64,000 nucleotides of DNA, taken from positions 119,931 through 183,930 of the forward strand of contig DISB01000015.1 in assembly GCA_002421685.1 (NCBI GenBank). The letters run 5' to 3'. The DNA comes from Bacteroidetes bacterium UBA6221 (GTDB lineage: Bacteria > Bacteroidota > Bacteroidia > Chitinophagales > Chitinophagaceae). Every line of letters starts with the position of its first letter. Positions within the stretch are counted from its first letter, which is position 1. Shown piece after piece: positions 24,552-32,015 of this stretch. A program made the position numbers and the translations under genes. Under the pieces are notes generated by a model. It searched no databases, had not been told where the DNA came from, and saw only the letters and a list, made by a program, of their open reading frames with translations.

Positions 24552-24599
24552 AGTTTGCTGTTCTTTATTTATTCACTCAGGAGGCGGACAAAGGCGTAA
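24552..24599 (+). pseudogene. 3' remnant of a second copy of the small membrane-protein gene
   Basis: Read in frame, this stretch gives SLLFFIYSLRRRTKA and a TAA stop. The intact gene at 23289-23453 ends SLLFFLWLLKKNWKG and a TAA stop. The first 16 bases (GAGTTTGCTGTTCTTT) are identical; the rest differs but conserves hydrophobic and basic positions. Nothing upstream continues the match. It lies directly before the duplicated rplQ-type terminator. Confidence 0.55.
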
Positions 24600-24607
24600 A
24601 CCGAACC

Positions 24608-24640
24608 AAACAAAACGGGCTGCCCGATGAGCAGCCCGTT
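24608..24640 (-). terminator. Terminator belonging to the rplQ-tail remnant
   Basis: Ten-base stem AACGGGCTGC with its complement around a 7-base loop, 24 bases beyond the stop of the rplQ-like remnant. A decayed copy, with the right arm altered, lies at about 26118-26150. Confidence 0.6.
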
Positions 24641-24663
24641 CGTTATTTCAAGCAAAGAGCGGC

Positions 24664-24845
24664 TTACGCCTCTTTGTTTCCTTCGTTGTTCTCTTCCTGT
24701 GCGGGAGCTTCTTCTACTGCCGGTGTTTCTTCAACAGCAGCTTCTACTTTTACTTCTTCTACCTTTTCTTCTACTACAGGAGTTTCAGTTTGAGGAGCGG
24801 ATTTTTAACGCTGCCGCTACTACGGCTACGGCGTGTCTTGGCATA
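24664..24845 (-). pseudogene. Duplicated, frameshifted 3' end of rplQ (L17)
   Basis: On the minus strand this encodes VEEKVEEVKVEAAVEETP, then AVEEAPAQEENNEGNKEA and a stop. Intact L17 ends AEEKVEEVKAEAAIEETP, then TVEDAPAQEENNEENKEA. Further upstream AKTRRSRSSG matches the L17 KKTRRSRRGG segment, but in another frame, so at least one frameshift separates the two parts. No L17 globular domain is present. This is a degenerate duplicate of about 180 bases lying about 2.1 kb from, and in the same orientation as, the functional gene. Confidence 0.88.
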
Positions 24846-25061
24846 GATGGTCTTTATATCAAACGATCAGAAACTATAATCATTGTAATGTTATTCTACT
24901 ACTGCGTAATACTGCATCATCCGGTTGCAATTTAATGAGATAGACTTTAGAACCGCTTTTCTGACTGTTTTTTTCATTGTTTACTAAAATGTAAACTTTT
25001 TCAGGACATATTATGTAAAATACACGACATAAACCCTTATCTTTATATTATAGCCATACCT
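24846..25061. other. AT-rich spacer with no identifiable gene
   Basis: Together with 24415-24551 this is the noncoding part of a 650-base gap. I see no open frame worth reporting. TATCTTTA near 25039, one mismatch from TAnnTTTG, may be the -7 box for the T9SS gene at 25062. The same variant occurs before the T9SS gene that starts at 24414. Confidence 0.4.
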
Positions 25062-26045
25062 ATGAAAAACCTGCTTTCGTTTCTTATATTCATTAGTTCC
25101 CTGGCGGTCAACGCACAACAAATTCCCCTTGATACTTTTTTTGAAAAAGGATCAATCTGGTGTGAAACTCGTAAAGAGTTCGGTCCACAGGGATTTATAT
25201 ATGAACATTATTTCAGCTTCAAGATTGATAAGGATACAATTATCAATAACACAATCTATCAGTTATTACTTTGTAACTATACTTATTTTTTCACGGTTAA
25301 CAGAAATACTGATAGATACGAAATAGTGCGCAATAGGTATTTGGCGGGTATCAGGCACGATTCAGGCAAGGTGTTTACAATATTGTTAGACACACTTCCT
25401 TATCCGAGAGATACATCTATTCCTATTATGGTTGAACTGCCTCTATATGATTTCAGCATAGATCAGGACAGCATCGTAAACTGGAAAACAGGCAAAAAGA
25501 AAGTGCTAAGAACTGATTCTCTACAACTTTCAAATGGAAACTATCTACGTGAGTATGTGTTTGATGACACAACAATAGCAGGTCAAAAAGTATCTGAGTT
25601 TTGGGCATATGGAATTGGAAGCAATAAAGGCTTTTTCGATCCTTTATGCAAAAAATACTTGCAATTTCAAAGCACTATTACTCAAGATCAAACTTTCCAT
25701 ATGGCCGCTTTTCATCAGAATAAAAGTGGATATTATGCCTTTCAAAATGTTGACAAAGGAGGGTGTTATCCTTTGGAAATACGTGATATTAAATATGCAT
25801 ATTCAGGCATAAACCTATACCCCAACCCTATGGTTAACAGCGAACTCAACCTTACCTCAGAGCAACCTGTCAAGCGTATCATCATCACAGATATTTCCGG
25901 GCGTATAGTCAGTCAATATCACATTGATGGCATTTTAAATAAATATAATAATAAGCTTAATTTACAGCTAACAGTCGGAATTTATTTCGCCACAGTTTTT
26001 TTTGAGGATGGTTCTACATATAAAACAAAACTGGTAAAGCTATAG
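25062..26045 (+). CDS. Secreted protein with T9SS type A sorting domain, AT-rich
   Basis: 327-residue exported protein with a signal peptide ending VNAQ. The body is beta-rich and unknown (EFWAYGIGSNKGFF and AFQNVDKGGCYPLEI are its more distinctive parts). The sorting domain begins NLYPNPMVNSELNL, continues IIITDISGRIVSQYHI, and ends in GSTYKTKLVKL. The gene is clearly AT-richer than its neighbours. It lies between a degenerate copy of the rplQ tail and real rplQ, suggesting it was inserted at the end of the ribosomal operon. Confidence 0.82.
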   Translation: MKNLLSFLIFISSLAVNAQQIPLDTFFEKGSIWCETRKEFGPQGFIYEHYFSFKIDKDTIINNTIYQLLLCNYTYFFTVNRNTDRYEIVRNRYLAGIRHDSGKVFTILLDTLPYPRDTSIPIMVELPLYDFSIDQDSIVNWKTGKKKVLRTDSLQLSNGNYLREYVFDDTTIAGQKVSEFWAYGIGSNKGFFDPLCKKYLQFQSTITQDQTFHMAAFHQNKSGYYAFQNVDKGGCYPLEIRDIKYAYSGINLYPNPMVNSELNLTSEQPVKRIIITDISGRIVSQYHIDGILNKYNNKLNLQLTVGIYFATVFFEDGSTYKTKLVKL

Positions 26046-26117
26046 TCGTTAACATATTTGCATTTTATATAGGCAGTCCTGCGGTAAGCACATAAGTATC
26101 TATCTGTAAAGACATGT

Positions 26118-26150
26118 AAACAAAAACGGGCTGCCCAATGAGCAGCTCAA
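26118..26150. repeat. Decayed third copy of the 24.6-kb terminator
   Basis: AACAAAAACGGGCTGCCC then AATGAGCAGCTCAA nearly repeats the terminator at 24608-24640, but the right arm has changed so the stem is broken. It follows the T9SS gene and precedes CTCCCCCTATCCCCCTAAAGGG, a C/G-rich element similar to one at 45770-45847. Confidence 0.55.
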
Positions 26151-26201
26151 GTATCTCCCCCTATCCCCCTAAAGGGAAGACTAAGAATGTTCTCTAACAG
26201 T

Positions 26202-26209
26202 TAAATTTG
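26202..26209 (+). promoter_or_regulatory. Promoter -7 box for the orphan gene
   Basis: TAAATTTG, perfect TAnnTTTG, 20 bases before the ATG at 26230. No convincing -33. Confidence 0.45.
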
Positions 26210-26229
26210 CAATAGAACCACCCACCTTT

Positions 26230-26769
26230 ATGATTGACATAGAAAGAAGAAAAAAGCTGGCGTTTCATTTAAGGCAACTTTCTGTAGGTCTGACAACAAA
26301 TGATGATTTTGAGAACAACATTGCAGACGATGTTAGTTATGGCTGGCTACCTGAACAATATTACAGATCCAAACAAGTGAAGCATGATGATGCTGTTATT
26401 GTACCAATGCTCGAGCTATGCTGGGGACTGTATAATGACACAAAGAGTCACAAACTCAAAGGTAAATACGCGTTAAATCAAGAAGCAGAAATAGTTATTG
26501 CGCGATCCATATTATTTTTGCATTCAGACAAAGAATATGAATGTCCTTATATACAAACTGTAGTCATTAGTTCAATTAGAGACCTTTTGTCCGGCATTCT
26601 CACGTTAGGTTACACATGGAGTGCTCGGAATCGGAAACTACAGAAAGCGTTTGAGGAACATAAGAAATTGGGCGACTACAATGTTTGGCCTTTTTTCAGA
26701 AATTCAGACTATCGGGAGCAATTACAGAAACAGCCGTTTCTAAATAATACAAAAAAAGCCGCTCAATGA
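26230..26769 (+). CDS. Hypothetical protein, mostly helical, AT-rich
   Basis: 179-residue soluble protein without signal peptide or membrane segment. It starts IDIERRKKLAFHLRQLSVG, a beginning I associate with uncharacterised Bacteroidota proteins. No catalytic motif is evident. Its last codons (KKAAQ and the TGA) run into the rplQ terminator hairpin, so its 3' end has been shaped by the insertion point. Possible roles such as an immunity-type protein are guesses only. Confidence 0.62.
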   Translation: MIDIERRKKLAFHLRQLSVGLTTNDDFENNIADDVSYGWLPEQYYRSKQVKHDDAVIVPMLELCWGLYNDTKSHKLKGKYALNQEAEIVIARSILFLHSDKEYECPYIQTVVISSIRDLLSGILTLGYTWSARNRKLQKAFEEHKKLGDYNVWPFFRNSDYREQLQKQPFLNNTKKAAQ

Positions 26770-26778
26770 GCGGCTTTT
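26751..26778 (-). terminator. Terminator of rplQ, overlapping the convergent orphan gene
   Basis: Stem AAAAGCCGCT/AGCGGCTTTT with a 5-base loop and runs of A and T on both sides, so it can work in both directions. It ends the ribosomal alpha operon on the minus strand. The stop codon of the + strand gene is in the hairpin itself. Confidence 0.85.
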
Positions 26779-26796
26779 CTGTATCGGTAAAGCAGA

Positions 26797-27366
26797 TTAC
26801 GCCTCTTTGTTTTCTTCGTTGTTCTCTTCTTGGGCGGGAGCGTCTTCTACTGTAGGTGTTTCTTCTATCGCGGCTTCTGCTTTCACTTCTTCCACCTTTT
26901 CTTCTGCAACAGGTGCTTCAGCTTTCGGAGCAGCTTTTTTGGCAGCACCTCCACGGCGGCTGCGGCGTGTTTTCTTAGCTGCATCTTCACCCGGTTTCTT
27001 GTACAGTTCGTTGAAGTCTACCAGCTCTATCATAGCCATATCAGCAGCATCGCCCATACGGCGGGGCAGCTTGATGATGCGTGTATAACCACCGGGGCGG
27101 TTAGCTACCTTGTCGCCGATAACGCCAAACAGTTCTTTGATGGCTTCTTTATCCTGCAGGTGGCTGAACACTACGCGACGGTTGTGCATAGTATCGTTCT
27201 TGGAACGTGTAATGATGGGCTCTGCATATACGCGCAGTGCTTTTGCTTTAGCCAGTGTAGTAGTGATACGCTTGTGCTGTATTAATTGGCTGGTCAGGTT
27301 TTGCATTAAAGCCTGGCGGTGGGCCGTTTTACGGCCGAGGTTGTTCACTTTATCTCCGTGACGCAT
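26797..27366 (-). CDS. rplQ: 50S ribosomal protein L17
   Basis: The first ~120 residues are canonical L17 (MRHGDKVNNLGRK, ALMQNLTSQLIQHKRITTT, LPRRMGDAADMAMIELVDF). It then has a long extension of about 70 residues: a basic part (KKTRRSRRGGAAKKAAPK) followed by an acidic Glu/Ala-rich tail. Such tails occur in other Bacteroidota L17 proteins. Last gene of the alpha operon. A degenerate copy of the tail lies at 24664-24845. Confidence 0.96.
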   Translation of the reverse strand: MRHGDKVNNLGRKTAHRQALMQNLTSQLIQHKRITTTLAKAKALRVYAEPIITRSKNDTMHNRRVVFSHLQDKEAIKELFGVIGDKVANRPGGYTRIIKLPRRMGDAADMAMIELVDFNELYKKPGEDAAKKTRRSRRGGAAKKAAPKAEAPVAEEKVEEVKAEAAIEETPTVEDAPAQEENNEENKEA

Positions 27367-27443
27367 GACTGTTGTTTTTTAGTTTCCCCCGCACCGTGTC
27401 AAGGAATTGCGGAGTACTTAGTTATTGATTTATTGAATGATCG

Positions 27444-27484
27444 ATGATTTGTGATTGAGTCATAAATCATCAATCACAAATCAT
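27444..27484. repeat. 15-bp inverted repeat between rpoA and rplQ
   Basis: ATGATTTGTGATTGA (27444-27458) and its exact complement TCAATCACAAATCAT (27470-27484) with an 11-base loop, directly after the rpoA stop. It is AT-rich and lacks a U-tract, so it looks like an mRNA stability or partial attenuation element rather than a strong terminator. Confidence 0.7.
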
Positions 27485-27489
27485 AAATA

Positions 27490-28485
27490 TTAGTCGCTGC
27501 TGCGAACGTATTTGCTGATGTCCATACCGAAGTGCAGACCGCGCTCGCCCAGTACCTGCTCTATTTCAGACAGTGACTTCTGGCCAAAGTTGCGGAACTT
27601 CATCAGTTCTTCCTGCGTGTACTGTACCAGTTCGCTCAGGGAGTTGATCTTCGCCGCTTTCAGACAGTTGAACGCACGTACAGAAAGCTCCAGGTCTTCC
27701 AGCGGGGTGTTCAATGTCTTACGCACCTGCAGTGTCTCTTCGTCCACAACGGCTTCTTTTTCTTCGCGTTTTGTATCCAGGCTGATGTTCTCATCGGTGA
27801 TGATCATCAGGTGCTGGATGAGTATGCGCGAAGCTTCTTTTACAGCCTCTTCAGGATGTATAGTACCGTCGGTAGCTATTTCCATTATCAGCTTTTCAAA
27901 GTCTGTACGCTGCTCAACGCGGGTATTTTCAATCGTGTATTTTACATTTTTGATAGGCGTGTAGATAGAGTCGATGGCCATAACGCCTATCGGCGCTTCT
28001 TCCATACGGTTCTCTTCAGCAGGCACATAACCACGGCCTTTGCCTATGTATATCTCAATCTGGAAGTTGGTAGAAGGCTCCATATTGCATATCACCAGCT
28101 CGGGGTTCATCACCTCGAAGTTGAGCAGCGCGTCGCCTATCATACCGGCTGTAAACGTATCCTGGCCTTTGATGTTCAGTTCTACCCTGTCGGTAGCAAC
28201 ATCATCTTCTACAGATTTTTTCAGCCTTACCTGCTTCAGGTTCAGGATGATCTCCGTAACATCTTCGAGCACGCCTTTGATGGTTGCAAATTCGTGGTCG
28301 GCGCCGGCTATTTTAATAGCGGTGATAGCGTAGCCCTCCAGCGAAGAAAGCAGCACGCGGCGCAGTGCGTTACCAATGGTAACACCGTATCCCGGTTCTA
28401 ACGGGCGGAACTCGAACTGGGCTTCGAAATCAGTAGCTTTCTGAAGAACAATTTTATCCGGTTTCTGGAAATTCAATATGGCCAT
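27490..28485 (-). CDS. rpoA: DNA-directed RNA polymerase subunit alpha
   Basis: 331 residues. N-terminal dimerisation domain with PLEPGYGVTIGNALRRVLLSSLEG. C-terminal DNA-binding domain (about 250-331) with LELSVRAFNCLKAAKINSLSELVQ and FRNFGQKSLSEIEQVL, the helix-hairpin-helix region that contacts UP elements and activators. Position in the alpha operon is canonical, between rpsD and rplQ. Confidence 0.98.
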   Translation of the reverse strand: MAILNFQKPDKIVLQKATDFEAQFEFRPLEPGYGVTIGNALRRVLLSSLEGYAITAIKIAGADHEFATIKGVLEDVTEIILNLKQVRLKKSVEDDVATDRVELNIKGQDTFTAGMIGDALLNFEVMNPELVICNMEPSTNFQIEIYIGKGRGYVPAEENRMEEAPIGVMAIDSIYTPIKNVKYTIENTRVEQRTDFEKLIMEIATDGTIHPEEAVKEASRILIQHLMIITDENISLDTKREEKEAVVDEETLQVRKTLNTPLEDLELSVRAFNCLKAAKINSLSELVQYTQEELMKFRNFGQKSLSEIEQVLGERGLHFGMDISKYVRSSD

Positions 28486-28574
28486 ATTGATATTTTATTA
28501 TTTTTTACTATTTACAATTAAACAGGCTAGCCTGTATATAATATCAGCCCATACCGGTGGCATGGGCCTCATTA

Positions 28575-29180
28575 TTATTTAGAATACAATTCCACTATCA
28601 GTTGCTCCTTGATGTTCTCAGGTACGCTGTCGCGCTCGGGGTGCGCCAGGTAAGTACCTTTCATCTCCTTGTCGTTAAACTCAACCCAGTTGATCTTCGG
28701 GTTTTTGGTTCCCAGCATGCTCATCAGGTCGGTGTTCACTTTGCTCTTAGGCTTCACTTCCACTACATCACCGGGTTTCAGGCGGTAAGAGGGAACGTTT
28801 ACGATGTTGCCATTCACCATAATATGCTTGTGAGAAACAAGCTGGCGCGCAGCGGGGCGCGTAGGCGCTATGCCCATGCGGTACACTGTATTGTCCAGGC
28901 GGGATTCCAGCAATTTTATCAGGTTTTCGCCGGTAGCGCCTTTCAGGCGGTTAGCCTCTACATACGTGTTGCGGAATTGCTTTTCCAGTACACCGTAAGT
29001 GTATTTGGCTTTTTGCTTTTCCTTCAACTGGATAGAATATTCACTCGCAGATTTACGCTTGCGGGCGTTGCCGTGCTGTCCCGGGGGAAAGCTGTTCTTA
29101 TCCAGGTTTTTTCCTGAACCCAGTATGGGCTCGCCGAAGATGCGGCAGATTCTGTTTTTTGGTCCTGTGTAACGTGCCAT
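28575..29180 (-). CDS. rpsD: 30S ribosomal protein S4
   Basis: 201 residues with the usual start MARYTGPKNRICR, the S4 RNA-binding motif (LESRLDNTVYRMGIAPTRPA and HIMVNGNIVNVPSYRLKPGD) and normal C-terminus. In E. coli S4 represses its operon. Here an 11-bp inverted repeat abuts its start codon on the mRNA. It has no zinc cysteines (C- type). Confidence 0.98.
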   Translation of the reverse strand: MARYTGPKNRICRIFGEPILGSGKNLDKNSFPPGQHGNARKRKSASEYSIQLKEKQKAKYTYGVLEKQFRNTYVEANRLKGATGENLIKLLESRLDNTVYRMGIAPTRPAARQLVSHKHIMVNGNIVNVPSYRLKPGDVVEVKPKSKVNTDLMSMLGTKNPKINWVEFNDKEMKGTYLAHPERDSVPENIKEQLIVELYSK

Positions 29181-29226
29181 TACGATTTTTGTTTTTTTAC
29201 CACTGCGTCTCTTTTAAAAATCGTAA
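29180..29226. repeat. 11-bp inverted repeat abutting the rpsD start codon
   Basis: TTACGATTTTT (29180-29190) and AAAAATCGTAA (29216-29226) form a stem in the rpsK-rpsD intercistronic mRNA that includes the first base of the rpsD AUG. It could control access of ribosomes to rpsD. Confidence 0.6.
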
Positions 29227-29272
29227 AATCTGATCCGCAATGGCTGGTTATAAAAATTGATTATTGTTATTG

Positions 29273-29686
29273 TTATACGCGGCGCTTTTTAGGCGGGCGG
29301 CAGCCATTGTGCGGCAGGGGTGTAACGTCTTTGATAGACACGACCTCGATACCTGAGTTGGCTATGGAACGGATAGCGCCTTCGCGGCCCGAACCCGGTC
29401 CTTTTACTATCACGTCAGCTTTTTTCATACCGGCGTCTATCGCTACTTTAGCGCAATCCTGTGCAGCCATCTGTGCTGCGTAGGGAGTGTTCTTTTTAGA
29501 GCCGCGGAAGCCCATTTTACCTGCAGACGACCATGAAATAACCTGGCCGGCCTTGTTGGTAATGCTGATAATGATGTTGTTGAATGTAGCGTTGACATGC
29601 ACGTCTCCGTGTGTATCAACCTTTACGATGCGCTTTTTAGCTGCGGCTTTTGCGCCACCTTTCTGCGCTGATTGTGCTTTTGCCAT
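29273..29686 (-). CDS. rpsK: 30S ribosomal protein S11
   Basis: 137 residues. A Lys/Ala-rich N-terminus, then the S11 core: HVNATFNNIIISITNKAG, SSAGKMGFRGSKKNTPYAAQ and the C-terminal signature DVTPLPHNGCRPPKKRRV. Canonical place in the alpha operon. Confidence 0.98.
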   Translation of the reverse strand: MAKAQSAQKGGAKAAAKKRIVKVDTHGDVHVNATFNNIIISITNKAGQVISWSSAGKMGFRGSKKNTPYAAQMAAQDCAKVAIDAGMKKADVIVKGPGSGREGAIRSIANSGIEVVSIKDVTPLPHNGCRPPKKRRV

Positions 29687-29738
29687 TTTACTTTTAAAAT
29701 AAGGTAATCTTGTACAACAAAAACCGGTATTAACCGGC

Positions 29739-29789
29739 TTTCCGCCACTCCTCCCCGCTGCACCATAGCAGATCCGGCAATGGCGGAAA
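29739..29789. repeat. Inverted repeat between rpsM and rpsK
   Basis: TTTCCGCCA (29739-29747) pairs with TGGCGGAAA (29781-29789). Between them CTGC/GCAG can form an inner stem. It lies just after the rpsM stop and may be a stability or processing element. Confidence 0.5.
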
Positions 29790-29791
29790 TA

Positions 29792-30172
29792 TTATTTTTT
29801 CGGTGCTTTTTTCTTACCTGCAACGGTTTTACGCCTTCCTTTACGTGTACGGCTGTTGGTACGTGTGCGTTGTCCGCGCACGGGCAAGCCCTTACGGTGA
29901 CGCAGGCCGCGGTAGCAGGCGATATCCAGCAGGCGTTTGATGTTCATCTGAACCTCAGAACGCAACTGGCCTTCTACTTTAAATTCACCCGTAATGATGT
30001 TACGGATGGCAGTCTGCTCATCATCATTCCACTCAGCGGCTTTCTTGTCGTAGTCTATACTTGCTTTATCCAGTATATACTGCGCAGTGCTACGGCCAAT
30101 ACCGTAGATGTAGGTGAGGGCTATCTCACCACGTTTGTTTTTCGGAAGGTCAATACCAGCTATACGAGCCAT
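29792..30172 (-). CDS. rpsM: 30S ribosomal protein S13
   Basis: 126 residues: MARIAGIDLPKNKRGEIAL, YIYGIGRSTAQYIL, LRHRKGLPVRGQRTRTNSRT and a basic KGRRKT tail, all standard for S13. Sits between rpmJ and rpsK. Confidence 0.98.
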   Translation of the reverse strand: MARIAGIDLPKNKRGEIALTYIYGIGRSTAQYILDKASIDYDKKAAEWNDDEQTAIRNIITGEFKVEGQLRSEVQMNIKRLLDIACYRGLRHRKGLPVRGQRTRTNSRTRKGRRKTVAGKKKAPKK

Positions 30173-30253
30173 GTATGTTTTTAATTTTACCCCTGCGCCT
30201 CATAATGAGTTACAGAGCCTTTTATTTATTGATTATTAATTAAATACCTTTTA

Positions 30254-30370
30254 TTATCCCTGGCGTTGTTTAAAGCGGGGGTTCTTTTTATTAATGATAT
30301 ATAATCTGCCTTTGCGGCGCACTATCTTACAATCCGCACTACGCTTCTTTATTGCAGCTCTAACCTTCAT
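30254..30370 (-). CDS. rpmJ: 50S ribosomal protein L36
   Basis: 38-residue protein. It starts MKVRAAIKKRSADCKIVRRK and ends NKKNPRFKQRQG, the standard L36 ends. Only one of the usual zinc-ligand cysteines remains, so this is a C- (zinc-free) type, as is common in Bacteroidota. Standard position between infA and rpsM. Confidence 0.96.
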   Translation of the reverse strand: MKVRAAIKKRSADCKIVRRKGRLYIINKKNPRFKQRQG

Positions 30371-30403
30371 GATTGGTTACTTTATATTGTTTTTTTTACA
30401 AAA

Positions 30404-30622
30404 TTATTTATAACGATAAATAATACGGCCGCGGCTCAAATCATAAGGACTCATTTCTACGCCCACTTTATCGCCCGGCAGGATGCGGATATAGTGCATC
30501 CTCATTTTCCCGGATATTGTAGCCAGAATTTCATGCTCATTCTCAAGACGTACACGAAACATGGCATTAGATAAAGCTTCTACGATAACTCCATCCTGTT
30601 TAATCAAAGACTGTTTGGCCAT
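30404..30622 (-). CDS. infA: Translation initiation factor IF-1
   Basis: 72-residue OB-fold protein: MAKQSLIKQDGVIVEALSN, MFRVRLENEHEILATISGKM and GDKVGVEMSPYDLSRGRI are standard IF-1. The ATG at 30622 was chosen; an in-frame ATG six codons earlier falls on the promoter -7 box. First gene of this alpha operon; secY and map, which often precede it, are not here. Confidence 0.97.
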   Translation of the reverse strand: MAKQSLIKQDGVIVEALSNAMFRVRLENEHEILATISGKMRMHYIRILPGDKVGVEMSPYDLSRGRIIYRYK

Positions 30623-30637
30623 ATTATTAAAGGACTG

Positions 30638-30669
30638 CAAAGGTATATGGAATTTTTATTTCGTCCAAA
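30638..30669 (-). promoter_or_regulatory. Strong promoter of the infA-rplQ operon
   Basis: Minus-strand TTTG (30669-30666), 20-base spacer, TACCTTTG (30645-30638): full match to the Bacteroidota consensus at ideal spacing. The start point would be about ten bases before the infA ATG, so the leader is very short. Confidence 0.75.
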
Positions 30670-30772
30670 TAAATGTAACATAACATTTAATCGGGATCGG
30701 CACATATACACATCCTTGCCCAAGGGAAATTAATAATATACAGCCAAAAGGCTTATATATTATATTTATTTA

Positions 30773-31339
30773 TCACTCAACAGCCTGTACCACCAGGCTC
30801 TTCACCCACATTTGTAGCGATGGGAATTGCTCATCTACCAGGTCGTGCGGCAGGGTGAACGGCTTGCGTACGGAGGTCAGGAACACGGTGTGCATGCCCA
30901 TACGCTTGCCAAACTCCATGTCGCTGATGCTATTGCCTACTATTACGCTCCGTTTAAAGTCTATTTCAGGGAAATCCTCTTTGGCCTGTATGGCCATGCC
31001 CGTATTGGGTTTACGGTTGTGATCATTGTCTTCCAGGGCCGTGCATACATATACCTTATCTATCCGCCCTCCTTCTGTAGCCACCTGCGCAGTCATGTTC
31101 TGGTGAATATTTTTAAGGTCTTCGATGCTCATTATACCTTTGCCCACGCCCCGCTGGTTGGTGACCACCACTATGCGGCCAAACAACTCGCTAAGCTGGC
31201 CAAGCGCCCTGAGGCCCCCTTCGCAGAAAACGAATTCATCCCAGTTAGTAACATAAGACCCTACAATCTCTTCGTTTATCACTCCATCACGGTCCAGAAA
31301 CAATGTCCAGCTATTGTCTATTTGCGCCTGAATGTTCAT
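30773..31339 (-). CDS. gmhB: D-glycero-D-manno-heptose 1,7-bisphosphate 7-phosphatase-like HAD
   Basis: 188-residue HAD-IIIA phosphatase. Motif I is FLDRDGVIN, motif II VVTNQRG, then NRKPNTGM and VIVGNSISDMEFG. Next to gmhA (29-base gap, same strand), so it most likely acts in ADP-heptose synthesis for the LPS core. The zinc loop of E. coli GmhB (CxH...CxC) is reduced here to VCTALEDNDHNRKP, as in other Bacteroidota versions. A histidinol-phosphatase-like activity is the main alternative. Confidence 0.8.
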   Translation of the reverse strand: MNIQAQIDNSWTLFLDRDGVINEEIVGSYVTNWDEFVFCEGGLRALGQLSELFGRIVVVTNQRGVGKGIMSIEDLKNIHQNMTAQVATEGGRIDKVYVCTALEDNDHNRKPNTGMAIQAKEDFPEIDFKRSVIVGNSISDMEFGKRMGMHTVFLTSVRKPFTLPHDLVDEQFPSLQMWVKSLVVQAVE

Positions 31340-31368
31340 GTTGTACTCCTGTATTAATAACCTGTTTT

Positions 31369-31944
31369 CTAATCAAAATATTGTTCTTCCACCAGTTGGC
31401 AAATGATATGTCCCATCATTATATGAGCCTCCTGTATCCTTGGGGTATCTTTACTGGGCACGCACAACAGGTAATCGCAGTAGCTTTTCATTTTTCCCCC
31501 GCCCTCACCTGTAAAACCTACAGTAATCATACCAATCTCTTTAGCGGCCTGTAATGCATTTGTAATATTAACAGAATTGCCCGAGGTACTGAGGCCTACC
31601 AGTACGTCGCCTTCCCGGCCCGAGCCCAGCACCACCCGGCTGTATACCTGGTCGTAACCATAGTCATTGGCCACGGCAGTAAGGTAAGAGGTGTTGCAGT
31701 GCAAAGCCTCTGACGGCAGGGGTTTGCGGTCTTTGTAAAACCGTCCGCTAAATTCTGCGGCCAGGTGCTGCGCGTCCGCAGCGCTTCCCCCATTGCCGCA
31801 AAAAAGGACCTTATTCCCGTTTCTGAAAGTATCTGTAATTAACGAAGTAACGTCGGATATGGTTTTTAACAAACCCAGGTCATTTAATAACTGTGCTTTA
31901 ACACTTATGGAGGCTTGTATGATATTCTGGATTTTCGCTTGCAT
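31369..31944 (-). CDS. gmhA: Sedoheptulose-7-phosphate isomerase
   Basis: 191-residue SIS-domain enzyme converting sedoheptulose 7-phosphate to heptose 7-phosphate, the first step of LPS heptose synthesis. Signatures are FCGNGGSAADAQHLAAEFSGR, LTAVANDYG and GLSTSGNS, and the zinc/catalytic region near EAHIMMGHIICQLVE at the C-terminus. Forms a pair with gmhB downstream. Confidence 0.94.
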   Translation of the reverse strand: MQAKIQNIIQASISVKAQLLNDLGLLKTISDVTSLITDTFRNGNKVLFCGNGGSAADAQHLAAEFSGRFYKDRKPLPSEALHCNTSYLTAVANDYGYDQVYSRVVLGSGREGDVLVGLSTSGNSVNITNALQAAKEIGMITVGFTGEGGGKMKSYCDYLLCVPSKDTPRIQEAHIMMGHIICQLVEEQYFD

Positions 31945-31951
31945 GTTACCC

Positions 31952-31989
31952 TAAAAATACGACAACGCACCTATTGATAAGTGCGTTGT
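31952..31989 (-). terminator. Probable terminator of queA
   Basis: Nine-base stem ACAACGCAC/GTGCGTTGT with a 10-base loop. An A-run on the left gives a short U-tract to the minus strand. It lies between the queA stop and the gmhA start. Confidence 0.55.
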
Positions 31990-32015
31990 GTGGAAAAATA
32001 AAAATTCTGTGGATA

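Noticed and set aside
24542..24793. 83-codon plus-strand open frame
   Set aside because: It runs opposite the rplQ-tail remnant and across its terminator; low-complexity shadow of the Glu/Ala-rich tail.
30773..31339. Loss of the GmhB zinc loop as a defect
   Set aside because: Related Bacteroidota proteins also lack it, so it is a normal variant rather than a lesion.
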